Positions 10,304 through 33,907 of a stretch of DNA of 64,000 bases are shown piece by piece. The stretch is taken from NCBI RefSeq assembly GCF_002234675.1, contig NC_019868.2, forward strand, positions 3,822,909-3,886,908, written 5' to 3'. A model generated the notes under the pieces. The model did not search any database and had not been told where the DNA came from. It was given only the letters and a program-made list of their open reading frames with translations. The stretch is from Oryzias latipes (Eukaryota; Chordata; Actinopteri; Beloniformes; Adrianichthyidae). The position numbers and the translations under genes were made by a program. The stretch's first letter is position 1, and each line of letters begins with the position of its first letter.

Positions 10304-12215
10304 CTAAGTGGTGGAGAAGCCGGTGTGCTCGGCCTGGTTCATCTTCAGGTGGGTGTCCAGGATCTGGAACATCTCCTGGATGTTGGGCACATAGCCGGAC
10401 TGCAGCTTGGACCACACGGGAATGTCTGAGGGACACAAACAGTTCCAGGAGGAGAGTTCCTGCACGACCGAGCTTAACGGGACGAATCCGTTAACGTTCT
10501 TTCACGGACGCCCCTGAAGGTAGCAGCTGCTCCCTTCAGGGGCGTCACAGCGTCTTCTTCTTCATCACCTTCTGACTGTGAATTTTCTTCACTCGTGAAT
10601 GGCTGCTCTTTGTAAACTCCTTGTTCCTGAAGCTTCAGTCCTGACCAAGATTACCTGGATCTATCTCCAACCAATCACAAGCTAGAGCCATGACTCCTGC
10701 CTCAAGCTTTGGGCCAATCACAACTCACCGTTCAGAGACACCTCAAAGGCTCCAGTGGACAGGAAGTGGGTCTCCATCATGTTACAGAGGAAGAAGACCA
10801 TCAGGCAGGAGAAGATCTGGGGAGGTTACAGACAGTTAGCTGTGGCGCCAACGGCTGCAGTGCCAACACAGCTGCGGTTCCACACCTTGTTGTCCTGACT
10901 CCAGGTCCAGACGCTGGGGGTGTCCAGTCCAATGTGACCAAACGGGTTTAGACCAGTGACGATGAGGAGGATGGAGAGCAGCTTCAGGTAGGAAACCAGG
11001 TTTCCAAGAACCCTGAGGAGGCGAGAGGACGACACTGATCAGAACCCTCTCTGGACACATCACTAACAGCTGACAGACGCTGTTCACGGCTCCTTGTTAC
11101 GCCCCTCTTCAGGGAGGAGGGAGAAAATAGGTAACGAAAAGAAAATATAATAACCAGGCGGGGTTAAAGTCGGCCACACAGCCGTTTAATTGCGTGACAC
11201 ATAAAAATGAAAGGAAACTAACCAAAAAAAACACCAAAGGTGAGATAAATTATGGACACTACCAAGCAGACACTACCAGGGGTCGTAACACCCCTCCCCT
11301 TAAGGGACCGCTGTTGCTGTGAGGCCAGAGCGCCAACCACCGAGCAAACAATCGCAGATGTTGAAGCAGATTCTGGACACCAAAAAGGACATTTAGTAGC
11401 CTTATCAAAAAGAGTTTTGTGTTGACGATGAAGAACCAAGTCATCCATGTAGACGCAAAGATTTTTCTCGACTGCTTCCTGGGGGTTACCCGACTTTTCT
11501 TCTCCGTCTGATTTACATAAAACGTTTATGGAGTCCTTTCCCCTTGCAAACACCCTGATCAAGGCCTCTCACCTGTTGATGGGGGTGGGGGGGTAGTTGT
11601 CTCCCTGGATACGGACACCCGGGTACACCTGGCTGATGGCCTGGGAGTACTCCTGGAAGACTTTGCTGTAGCCTCAGGAGATGCTGCAGACACAGAGGAG
11701 CAGAGGAGCAGAGGAGCCTGCTGAACTGGGAAAAGACGCTCCGCCTTCAAATTTGGGGAAAAACCCCTCACCCGCCCCACCACCCTTCCCTTGTGCCCAT
11801 GGAAACCCAGTTTTTCAGGGAGAAACGCATCATGTGTTTTTGAGCTGAAATTTCAATTTAAACATGAGAGGCGTTCAAGGAACCCTGAAAAATTCCACTT
11901 CAAGAATCAAGTAATGTTCACAACATGAGGTTCCTTTTAAACTAGTCCTCAGAATTAATCTACAATCAATGTGGTCGAATATTTTTTTTTCTTAATAAAA
12001 AATGTAAAATGTAAATCCACTCACCAGTACCGGAACCTCAGCACGGGCCCGGTGTACGCGGAGGCCCTGGCGTGTTCTCCGGGTCCCGTGTCCGGTAAGG
12101 GGCTTGGACCGTCGGCCGGCTGCTGCTTGGACCTCCCGACGTAAACATCCCGCAGCGTGAGTGCGGTGAAGAGCAACAGAACCGCCAGCAGGCCCGAAGG
12201 CCCGAATTCCGACAT
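10304..12215 (-). CDS. selenot: Selenoprotein T (UGA-encoded selenocysteine)
   Basis: SELENOT is an ER-membrane thioredoxin-like oxidoreductase of the Rdx family. Five minus-strand exons join in frame: 12025-12215, 11573-11683, 10886-11012, 10729-10816 and 10304-10425, giving 212 aa including Sec. The N-terminus (MSEFGPSGLLAVLLLFTALT) is a hydrophobic signal or anchor. The redox motif C-I-S-U is split by intron 1: the cysteine codon spans the junction and the UGA lies at 11674-11676, followed by GYSKVFQEY. This matches the family motif CVSUGY. Downstream are the hydrophobic segment YLKLLSILLIVTGLNPFG, the block PSVWTWSQDNK, and the C-terminal block DIPVWSKLQSGYVPNIQEM. An automatic ORF caller would stop at the UGA. 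Which teleost paralogue this is was not determined. Confidence 0.95.
10508..10545. repeat. Near-perfect 38-bp palindrome in a SELENOT intron
   Basis: The arms ACGCCCCTGAAGG and CCTTCAGGGGCGT pair fully, and the centre AGCAGCTGCT is itself self-complementary, leaving one mismatched pair. It lies in the last intron of SELENOT. It may be a protein-binding palindrome or a repeat remnant; no family was recognised. Confidence 0.7.
11095..11562 (-). mobile_element. LTR-retrotransposon fossil (3' end) in SELENOT intron 2
   Basis: On the minus strand a purine-rich tract (AAGGGGAGGGG) directly precedes a roughly 196-bp segment with TGTTACG...CGTAACA ends at 11095-11290. This is the arrangement of a polypurine tract followed by a 3' LTR. 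About 270 bp of adjoining sequence up to 11562 may be internal remnant. The element is broken and non-functional; the superfamily is not certain. Confidence 0.5.
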
Positions 12216-12635
12216 GACTGCTTGAGGAAGGATCGGTCTGCGCAGTCTCAGATCACCCGGCGACGATCGCAGCTGCGCACCTTCACAATAAGACAATCAG
12301 AATGCACGGTAGAAATGACGGGGCGCAACAAGGAAGGGTTCAACATCATATCATAACTCATACACGTAACGGCTCACCTGCTGACAGATGCTCACGCGTG
12401 TACGTCTTTATGAGCATCTGTTGAGCGTACACACCGGCCCATGCAGGAGTCAGAGCTTTTATTGTGAAGGTTGACTTGGAGATGTTCCGGGTGGTGTGTG
12501 TCGCTTCATGATCTGCAGTTATCCGCTGGCTTTCCTGAGGTTTTGACATTTATCCTGAACGCGGACACACGTTTTCGTCCTTTTAGTAATGATTGGTGTT
12601 TGGAGACATCACTCTGAGCGCTGTCGCTGACCAGC
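12216..12635. promoter_or_regulatory. Head-to-head intergenic region of SELENOT and COX18
   Basis: Only 420 bp separate the ATGs of SELENOT (minus) and COX18 (plus). The interval and both first exons are CpG-containing compared with the AT-rich surroundings, typical of a bidirectional vertebrate promoter. An inverted CCAAT (ATTGG, about 12595) lies near the COX18 start. Transcription start sites cannot be placed from sequence alone. Confidence 0.55.
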
Positions 12636-15600
12636 ATGCTCCGGGTGGGGGCGCTGCTGCGGGCCGCGCCGGGACTCCGCCGGACGGAGCTCCTCCGCGG
12701 CAGGTCGTCCTGCTGTCCTCGCCTGCTCTGCTGCGCCCCCGTGCCTGTGGCCGCCTCCAGGGGCCTGTCAGGGACTGACAGGAGCCCCGGCGAGGCCCCG
12801 GCCCCGGCCCCGGGGTGGTACGGCAGCCTGTCGGACTCGGCGCCCGTCCACCTGTGCGAGGACCTGCTGGTGAGCGTGCAGCAGCTGAGCGGGCTGCCGT
12901 GGTGGATGAGCATCATGGCGGCGACGCTGACCGTCAGAACCGCCGTCACTCTGCCTCTGGCTGCGTACCAGCTGCTCATCGTCTGCAAGGTGAGGCGGAC
13001 CCCGCTGGACCCGGGGTCTGGTTCAGCAGACAGCGGCCTAAGACTTTAAACTTAAACTTTACTGTTTAAAGTCCCACTGCGATCCTCCTTTAATCTCATT
13101 TAAAAGCGTTCCCAGAGGCCTCTTACTGTTTTTCCACATTTGTTTACACACATTTTCTGAAAGTATGCCTTCATATTTATCGGAACTCTACACACAAATA
13201 AATAAATAAAAAACACACACAATGGGCAAAAATGGGCAATTTCCTGCGAAACGAAAATTTGCATTCAAAACAATGTTATTTCCTCTCAAAAATGGAATTG
13301 TGTTTTTAAAAGAGACACACACGAACCATCATATGAATAGACATTTATAAGCACCAGCTGAACACTGATGTGATCAATGGAAAACACTCATTCTCCATTC
13401 ATCATAACAACATTTCCACAGTCTTCTCTGTTCCTCAGCTGCTGAGGAGAGCTGAAGGTTTCCATGGCGACACAGATTCAGTCGCTGCAGTGGGCTTCAG
13501 TCAGAAGTCTCCACATGACGTAAACAGGTTTTGTGTTTTGGTTAAAAGCGATATATTCGTACCTAAAAAACCAGTTTGAAAATAGATCAAAACATAGTTA
13601 GAGTGGGACTTTAAAGATGCACAATTCAAGACCGTAGCAGATCGTTTCCTCTGTCCCTGCAGACTGCATAAATGCACAGACACCTTTGCCCTGAGAAACC
13701 ATGGTAACCATTGCAGGTGGAGGCGCTGCAGGCGGAGATCTCTGAGCTGGCTAAGAGGCTTCGCTATGAGGTGTTGGTGCGAGCCAAAGAGAGAGGCTGG
13801 ACTGAAAAACAAAGCCGGTGAGGAAAAAGAAGTTTTTATTCCATTAAATAAATGAATCCCCATCAGACATTACTGGCGCCTGGTTCTAGGTAATTGTTCT
13901 AGGTTTTAGGCAACTGTAACAATAACTCCGCTTTAAAAGAGTCTGAAAATGTTCCTTCTTTAGAAGTTCAGGTCCAGAAGGAACTGGAATTCTGAAACGT
14001 TCAAGGAGGTTTTACATTTTCTACTGGTTCTAAAGAATCAATCAGTCTTTATTTATATAGCGCTTTAAAATCTGCCAGACATCCAAAGTGCTGCACAAGT
14101 ATAAATACACTAAAACCATAGGTGAAATTCAAAGAAGCACAGTAAAATGATAACAATAAAATCATCAATAAAGTAATGTAATGTAAAAAGATGAGTTTTT
14201 AGCAGAGATTTAAAATCATTTAAGCATCTGGCAGATCTCACTGACAGGGGAAGACGATTCCAGAGTTTAGGAGCAGCCACTGAAAGCGCTCAATCCCCCT
14301 TGGTCACAAGTCGAGTCCTTGGAACCACTAAGAGCATCTGGTCTACAGATCACAGAGCTCTACGAGAACGATGGCTCTGCAGGAGCTCAGAAAGATGAGG
14401 AGGTGCCAGACCCAGACCATGTAAACATTTGAAAACCAAGAGGAAGATTGTAAAATCAATTCTAAAAGAAGCAGGCAGCCAGTGCAGAGAGCGCAGTATT
14501 GGTGTGACGTGATCACGCCGTCTAGTCCCCGTTAGAAGTCGGGCAGCTGAATTCTGGACCAGCTGAAGACGGCGGAGGAGAGACTGGTCCATCCCGGAAT
14601 AAAGGGAGTTACAGTAGTCCAGTCTGGAAAAGATGAATGCATGAACAACCCTTTCCAGGGTGTCATGGGGGAGATCAAGTGAGGAGCTTATCTTGAAGGA
14701 CAGACGCTTCATGTCCTAAAAGCCTTTAAAGTCATCTATTGATCTACTTTCAAAGCTTTCTCAGTGGTCTTTTAAATGTGAGTATTTTTTTTACCATATC
14801 TGTGTCATCTGCTAGGACATAGTTTCTGGAGAGCGGCAGTATTTCATTACAAACTTTCCTCATAGTTGTGAGGGGGGACTGTTGTGCGGAGTAAGCCCGC
14901 CCCCATTTTCCATCATCCATCTGTTTACATTCTCTACTGCTTGCTTACAGTCCGTAGAAATCATCATTTTTTTCATCTGCTCATTGATTCACAACAGTTT
15001 GAATACATAAACACTCAGAAATGCAATTTTGAGCTTAATTTTCTTTATATATGTCCTGCACCAGGAAAGGCCTCTAGAACATGCTAAAAACACCATTTTC
15101 ATCAGAGTGGGTCTTGAAAGATCCGTGAGATCATCTGAGTCTGGTCCTGAAGAGTGTTCTGGATCTGCAGCAGTTCGGTTCTGGGAGAGTCTTTGTTCTG
15201 TGTTCAGGTTCCAGTTTAAGAAGAATCTGCGCCGCATCGTCTCTCAGCTCTACATCAGGGACAACTGTCATCCCTTCAAAGCCAGCCTGCTGGTCTGGGT
15301 TCAGTTGCCCCTCTGGATCAGTCTTTCTCTGGCGCTCCGGAACCTGAGCTTGAATCAGTCGGGTGAGTTCAAGTCTGCCGGGTCAGGCTGCCTCGTCCCG
15401 GAATGGACCCTCATAGTCGACCGATGTTGTGTGCAGCCCTGCAGGAGGAGCTGGCAGCAGGGGGCGCTCTGTGGTTCTCTGACCTCACGGTACCGGACTC
15501 CACCTGGATCCTGCCCGTTTGTCTGGGTCTCACCAACCTGCTCATTGTGGAAGTGAGTCTGTGCGCTCACGGCGATCCCCTGACCTGTAGTGATGTCACA

Positions 15601-16137
15601 CTGAGCATGCTCCGTGTCTGCAGGTGTTTTCCCTGCAGAGAGTGGGCGTGTCTGGCGTGCAGCGGCTGGTGCTGAATGGCATCAGAGGGTTCTGTGTGCT
15701 GATGATCCCCATCGCCGCTGTGGTTCCCTCTGTGAGTCTCACACACACATGTGCTGTTGTTCAGGTGTGCATCCCTGCAGGTCTCTGGGGTTTCGAGCTG
15801 ATTGGCTCGACATCTGCAGACTCCCCAGACCTGATCCAGAACAGGCTGGACATTATCTTTGCAAATGAAGATTGTTTCCTTTTTTTCTGTTTAGTTACTT
15901 TCTTGTCTGCTTTTACTTTGAAAGGTTCCTTTATGTTCTGCTCTGACGCCTCTGTTTCTCCCTCCTCCCCCCAAGTCCATGGCTCTGTACTGGTTTACCT
16001 CCAGCCTGGTGGGCTTCAGCCACAACCTCATCCTTCGCTCTCCTGCTGTCCACAAAATCCTTCGGCTTCCAACTCGGCGCTCAGAGACTCCATACAGAGA
16101 CCTGCTGTCTGCCTTCATCTCCAAGTATGGCAAATGA
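12636..16137 (+). CDS. cox18: COX18, mitochondrial Oxa1/YidC-family insertase
   Basis: COX18 sits in the inner mitochondrial membrane and promotes export of the COX2 C-terminal tail during complex IV assembly. Six exons join in frame: 12636-12989, 13717-13817, 15208-15362, 15437-15552, 15624-15731 and 15976-16137, giving 331 aa, close to the human length. The arginine-rich start (MLRVGALLRAAPGLRRTELL) fits a mitochondrial presequence. The YidC/Oxa1 core runs from about residue 60: SAPVHLCEDLLVSVQQLSGL, PWW, VTLPLAAYQ, FKKNLRRIVSQLYIRDNCHP, VQLPLWISLSLALRNLS, GALWFSDLTVPDSTWILP, VVPSSMALYWFTSSLVG and SPAVHKILRLP. The ATG was chosen because it starts the presequence-bearing reading frame. Intron 2 contains an L2-like LINE fragment. 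Confidence 0.95.
14036..14714 (-). mobile_element. L2/Maui-like LINE 3' fragment in COX18 intron 2
   Basis: A minus-strand ORF (14350-14712) encodes the end of an L2-group reverse transcriptase with the typical blocks SRLDYCNSLYSGM, RRLQLVQNSAARLLTG and ILRSLHWLPASFRI. The 3' UTR (14040-14340) ends in the fish L2 signature CTTTATTTATATAGCGC, with a short AATC-type tail at the left edge. It is 5'-truncated and lies antisense to COX18. Confidence 0.8.
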
Positions 16138-17097
16138 CGGCCTGAGTGTCTGCAGAGAGCAGCTGCAGATGGAGCATCCCACCTGCAGCTGCTCTGGAAC
16201 CTCTGTTCTGGACAGAAAGCTGCGAGTTCACGCTGAAACGCTTGTTTGTCTCAGGAATCACTTCTCTGTTCAAATCCCTATCCAGATGTGGTCTGAAGCA
16301 GACCTCCAACGTGCCAGACTCTCAGTTCTACAAGCTCTGAGAGATGAAGGATCATGGGAGAAAAGCTGCATGGTTCTGAAGCTGATCTGCCTGAACCAAC
16401 CAATCAGAGGCTTTCATCATAATTAAACGTGGAAACTGAGGAAAAACTCTGATCGGGAAATGAAATAGAGTTCAAATTGTGGAGAAAGATAAGTTTGATG
16501 TGTTAACAGACATGTCTATAAACAAAAGTTTTGCTTTTTTGGTTTGTTTTTGACTAGAAATGTCTTTTTTGACTTGGTGTTTTGTTTTTGCTACACTGGT
16601 TTGGGTCAGGTCCTTTAACAGAAATGTTCCTCCTCTTTTGACAAAAACACCACAAACTGTGTTTTCAAAGAGATGAATCCACCAGCAAATCTGTTTTTTC
16701 TGAAGGAAGTACAGACTTTGTCTTTGCTCAGCTCAGAACGATTGTTGCACTTGGGGTAAAATTTGGAGTGGAAGTTGTCTTGAACCCATGTGTGCAGTTA
16801 CAATAAAATCTAATCTAATATGTGTGACAGCCGTTTAACCCTTTGTGAAAACAGCAATATTATGCAATACCAGCACTACATTGTAAAATTTGACCTGTCA
16901 TATCTGGATCAATGTGATGTCTTCATCAATAAGTTCATCTTGGTTATTTGATACTATTAATACTTATGGATTTGATAAATGATCTGCACCTGGACTGGTA
17001 AAGTCCAGGTGCAGAGGAGGTTAAGTCCATAACTCTGATTAACATTTATGAACCAGATTATGTAGAGAATAAGTAAAAAAGTTCAAAACAGGCTGGT
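16138..17097. other. COX18 3' UTR and spacer
   Basis: This follows the COX18 stop codon. A polyadenylation-like AATAAA occurs at 16802-16807, so about 16138-16830 could be 3' UTR. The remainder is AT-rich, apart from the hairpin at 16983-17015. Confidence 0.45.
16983..17015. repeat. Perfect 14-bp hairpin
   Basis: The arms TCTGCACCTGGACT and AGTCCAGGTGCAGA pair fully around a 5-base loop. It lies between the convergent COX18 and the zinc-finger remnant. No following T-run or known RNA family was recognised. Confidence 0.7.
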
Positions 17098-18260
17098 CTA
17101 AGTCTTGGAGCGAGTTCTTTCTTTCCAGCTAGAACTTCTGCAAAGCCTTTGTGCCAAACATTTTCTTTTTCCTCCACCACAGTTGGACTGATCTCTGCAG
17201 GCGGTGATCTCAGCAGTGACTACTGAGGTTTTTTTTTTAGCTCCTTCAGGACGTGTTATTTCTGTCTGGAGATTGTACCTGGACAGAGGAGGCTGCATTT
17301 TCCTTTCCAGATGTTCCTGAATTTTTTTGTGTTGGTAGTTCTTCAGCCACCACACTCTGCTGTGTCTTTTCAGGAACAGCGGCTTCTTCTTCTCTTCATC
17401 CCCTTTAGCAGAATCACCAGCTGTTGCTGGTCTGCGGGAATTGGGTTTCATAAAACCTACAAGACGCAGTTTACTCTGTCTTTTCACTTCCACTTGTCCA
17501 AAGCTACAGTAGGGACAGGTTTCTGGACTGCAAATCAGGGTGAAACTCTTGCTGTTGGGTCATGCTGGGAGCCACAGATAACCCTTCTCTGTTGGGCCAT
17601 TCTCTTGGTAACTCTTCCCACAAACCCCACTTCTACCATGTCTCATCAGTGTGTGTGAGTCTTTACTGCTGATCTGGCACATTAACACTGTCTCCTTCTT
17701 GTGGAACATGTCGTGTGTCTTTAGTGAGCTCTTCTGCAACAAAAGCTGCAGTTGAAGGGCTTTTCACCTGTGTGGATCCTCATGTTAGAGATTGTCGAAC
17801 TGTCTGCTTTTGCTCTCCAGAAGGAGGAAGTCGGGGTCATCTAAATCCTTTATTGGGTAAAGAATTCCTGCAGATCTTGCAGGAATGAGGAGTCAAACCT
17901 GGTTTTCCATGTTTGTTGGCTTTCAGATACCGGGCTTTGGACATGCCGCCTGAGCTCTGTGCTCGTCTGTAAGCCTTCAGCACAGACTTTGCAGCTGAAT
18001 GGCATCTGCACTCCAGCTTAGTGATGTTGTCAGGAGTCACATGTTAGTCAGATGACTTTACTTCATATGATCAATGTTCAGAACGTGCTGTGTTAACAAA
18101 CCATGTGCTCTGTCTGCATTTGAGCTGAAGCTCTGGGAATCTTTCTCTTTAAAGGTTTGTGTTGTTGTACCTGCTGTGCTGAACTGGAGAGAGTCCTGAT
18201 CAACATCTAAAAAATGCATGAGAGCTGCATGAGAGCTGTCAGATGTGGTTTCAAGGTGGA
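17098..18260 (-). pseudogene. Degenerate C2H2 zinc-finger gene
   Basis: Pieces of a C2H2 zinc-finger protein appear on the minus strand in three frames. From 5' to 3' they are HGKPGLTPHSCKICRNS (17837-18040), the canonical linker and finger start MRIHTGEKPFNCSFC (about 17750-17800), QKSSLKTHDMFHKKE (within 17560-17742), and a lysine-rich tail (17098-17493). The finger-like cysteine and histidine spacing survives only in parts, and stops and frame changes separate the pieces. With no introns evident this could be a single finger exon of a lost KRAB-less fish zinc-finger gene. Boundaries are approximate. Confidence 0.6.
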
Positions 18261-18302
18261 ACTGCAGCAAAGATCAGCTTTCAGCTCCTTCTGGTTACTG
18301 TG

Positions 18303-18425
18303 GTGATGGACAGACTGACAGAGGAGGTTAAAAAGGAATCTCTGTGGACCTTGATGTTTGCAGATGACATTTTAGTGACTTTGTAGGGAGCAGGTGGAGG
18401 AACATCTAGATTTTCCGGTTTTGGA
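18303..18425 (+). mobile_element. LINE reverse-transcriptase scrap (FADDI box)
   Basis: The plus strand reads MDRLTEEVKKESLWTLMFAD followed by DI, then after a frame change REQVEEHL. This is the RT catalytic box of a fish LINE (RTE- or L1-like wording). Too short to place firmly in a clade. Confidence 0.5.
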
Positions 18426-18741
18426 CAAAAATAAACTAAAAATCAAATAATGAAAACCTTTAAGGGATCTGGAAGTTAGAGTAAAGCTTCAGGCTCCACT
18501 AAATTGAAACATGCTTTGTTACCATGGTGATGATCCTTCCTGTAGAGTTCATTAAACCTGCTTATTGGAACCGAAGCAGGTCATGTGACATTTTGCAAGT
18601 AAGTAAACAGAATCATTTGAGTCCAAAAAAAAGAAACAGATTTATTTTCACCAACAAAAAATTAAAACTAAAAAAAGGTTTTCTACTTCCAATCCCATTC
18701 GTAGATGTCAACAGCTCTGTCTGCTGATTGGCTGTTATGCT

Positions 18742-31718
<12,977 letters not shown>

Positions 31719-31900
31719 GATGGCTTCCGAAAATCCCTCAAAACAAAGACGGCTTCAGAAAAAAGAAGACAAAAACACGGAGAAGCGGCGCGCAGCCTGA
31801 CACAGAGACCCGGAAACACTTCTTCTTTTTCTGCGGGGTTTCCGGTGTTTGGCGGTCATCTGCTGTGACAGCGCCCCCTGCGGTTGAGGCCAAGAACAGC
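31719..31900 (-). promoter_or_regulatory. POLR2B 5' UTR and promoter region
   Basis: Immediately upstream of the POLR2B ATG, the DNA is GC- and CpG-containing (GAAGCGGCGCGCAGCC) before the AT-rich spacer begins at about 31.92 kb. No TATA box is evident. The assignment is by position and composition. Confidence 0.45.
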
Positions 31901-33900
31901 AGTGTGCGAAGTGCAGTTAGTAAAACAAATGTAACAATAATAAATCAGACATCAAAGCTAACTATAGATACTTAACATTTTACTCTAATATCATTAGGTT
32001 TTCCCTTCAATCAGTGTTCAACTTACAATGTTTAAATATCCATAAATTCAAGAAATTGTAGAAGGAAACTTTTGTTTCTCAATATGGAGATGAGAGGACT
32101 TACAGGTCATTTTGTGTTCATGTAAATCCCAAATATAAGGATGTGTGAACTTATAACTAATGTTTTTGTTGATAATCAATGACGCTTGGTAGTGCATCTT
32201 AATGGTCTAATGTAACGTGCATGTGTTCTGTATGCATTAATGCAAAGCATCTATTTATAATTATGAATAAACACACTGTCAATATGATAGCATCATCTCA
32301 TTACATCTTTTTTCTTATCAATTATTACTTTTTATCTGAAATGGATTTAATCTGTTTAAATTTTGGATTTCTGTTCTTTATTGTATAATTCCATGATTTC
32401 AATACTTAAAATGAATCATAAAATTAACTATAAAAAAATAATCACTGCAGTTTAACAAGAGGCCAAGTGGACTTCACTTCCTGCCGGAAGCCTTTCCTCT
32501 GTGTTGATTAGAAAATAATGAAGTCACAGGACTTTTTTGAAAGGATTTTAAGTATGTTTGATTAAAATTAACAGTAAATTTGAACAAATTGACAAACATC
32601 CAGAAAGTGAAGCTTTTAGTAAAACATGAGCAGAGATGCAGCAGGTTTTACATCTGATCCGTTTTCCTAACATTATTTAAGTTCACTATCAGAGGTTTTA
32701 AGGTGTTTCTGTAAAAAAGAAGATGGTAGAACCCAAATAACGTATAAATCCAGATCCATCTGAAACAGACGTAGCCTGTAAGTGTTACAACCCTCTGCTA
32801 CATAGTGGAGGGAAAAGCAGAAACTCTTCTATTGATTGAAAGATTGTCTAAAAATGAGATTTTATTTTTTCTAGTACTGTTGGGAATTTTATGTAAAACC
32901 AGAGTTTTATAACGATCTATTTTCTGTACCATCAGTGAATGGAGTCTTTGATGAGGAAAAGCTTAGTCATCACAAACGGTCCTATTGTTGCAGCTTTTAA
33001 TCCCCCTCCCAACACCTACAGAACAATTCTAATCTTTGTAGATAATCTGGGTTAGCTAGAACTGTATTTTTCATAATTGACACATCAGAAGAGAGAGAAC
33101 TCCACCATCAACTGCAGCTCATGTGAAGGACGTGATGTGATGGATTTGAATGCCACTCTAGACGCTGCAGGAGGACCAAGAACCACAGAAAGGAAGGGAT
33201 TCAACCATTTATACAGAATTCCTTTTTACAAAACTGATGTTTAGTGTAAAGCTGCAGGGGGTGGAAGTCCAACATTGATAGAAATCACGAGTCATGGTAA
33301 ACGGAGAAATAAATGCTGCATTATCCAAAACTACTTGTAAAAAGTTAAATTTTTTAATAGTTTAACATAAAATGACTTGAAAATCAAACAAGAAAACAAA
33401 GACAGCCCAAAAATGGAATAAATGTCTAAAAAAAAAAAGGAAAAAAGAATTTTCTTTTGGTTGTCATTAAAGCGTAAATGATTGAAAATCTTTGTGGGAT
33501 TTTTCAAAGCTGCAATTCAGTGAACATTTGAAATGTCGTTGCTCTCAAAGAGCTTTCCCTTCTTCATCCCTGAGCCTAAAACAGAGGGATTTTTGGAAAT
33601 GACAGCTTCTCATCACTCATCCGTCTTCCAGACAGCGCAGCTGCTTTTTCAAAAGTCGGGTAAAGGAAATAAAACACACACACGTGTTTACAAAGCATTG
33701 TTTAATCAGAGCCTTAAAAAAGTGTCCATCCGTGGTTAAACCACCACAGGCTGAAATAAACCCGTTCATGAACGCACCACAGAGATGCGTCACACAAACC
33801 CTCCGAAGGAAAAGATCCAGGTCCACGGCTCTTCCAAAAAAACAGGAAGAGCCGCTGCTCCTCGTGAGGAGTCTGTCCCACGCAGATGGAGGGCCGCGCC
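31900..33900. other. AT-rich spacer between POLR2B and GAR1
   Basis: Low-complexity, AT-rich DNA with no supported gene. The right end (33.5-33.9 kb) is probably the 3' UTR of GAR1, which ends at 33908. ORFs at 33533-33968 overlap that UTR and GAR1 exons antisense and look spurious. Confidence 0.45.
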
Positions 33901-33907
33901 TCCTCCT

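Noticed and set aside
12506-12988. 160-codon minus-strand ORF
   Set aside because: Antisense to COX18 exon 1, whose GC-rich presequence gives open frames on the other strand.
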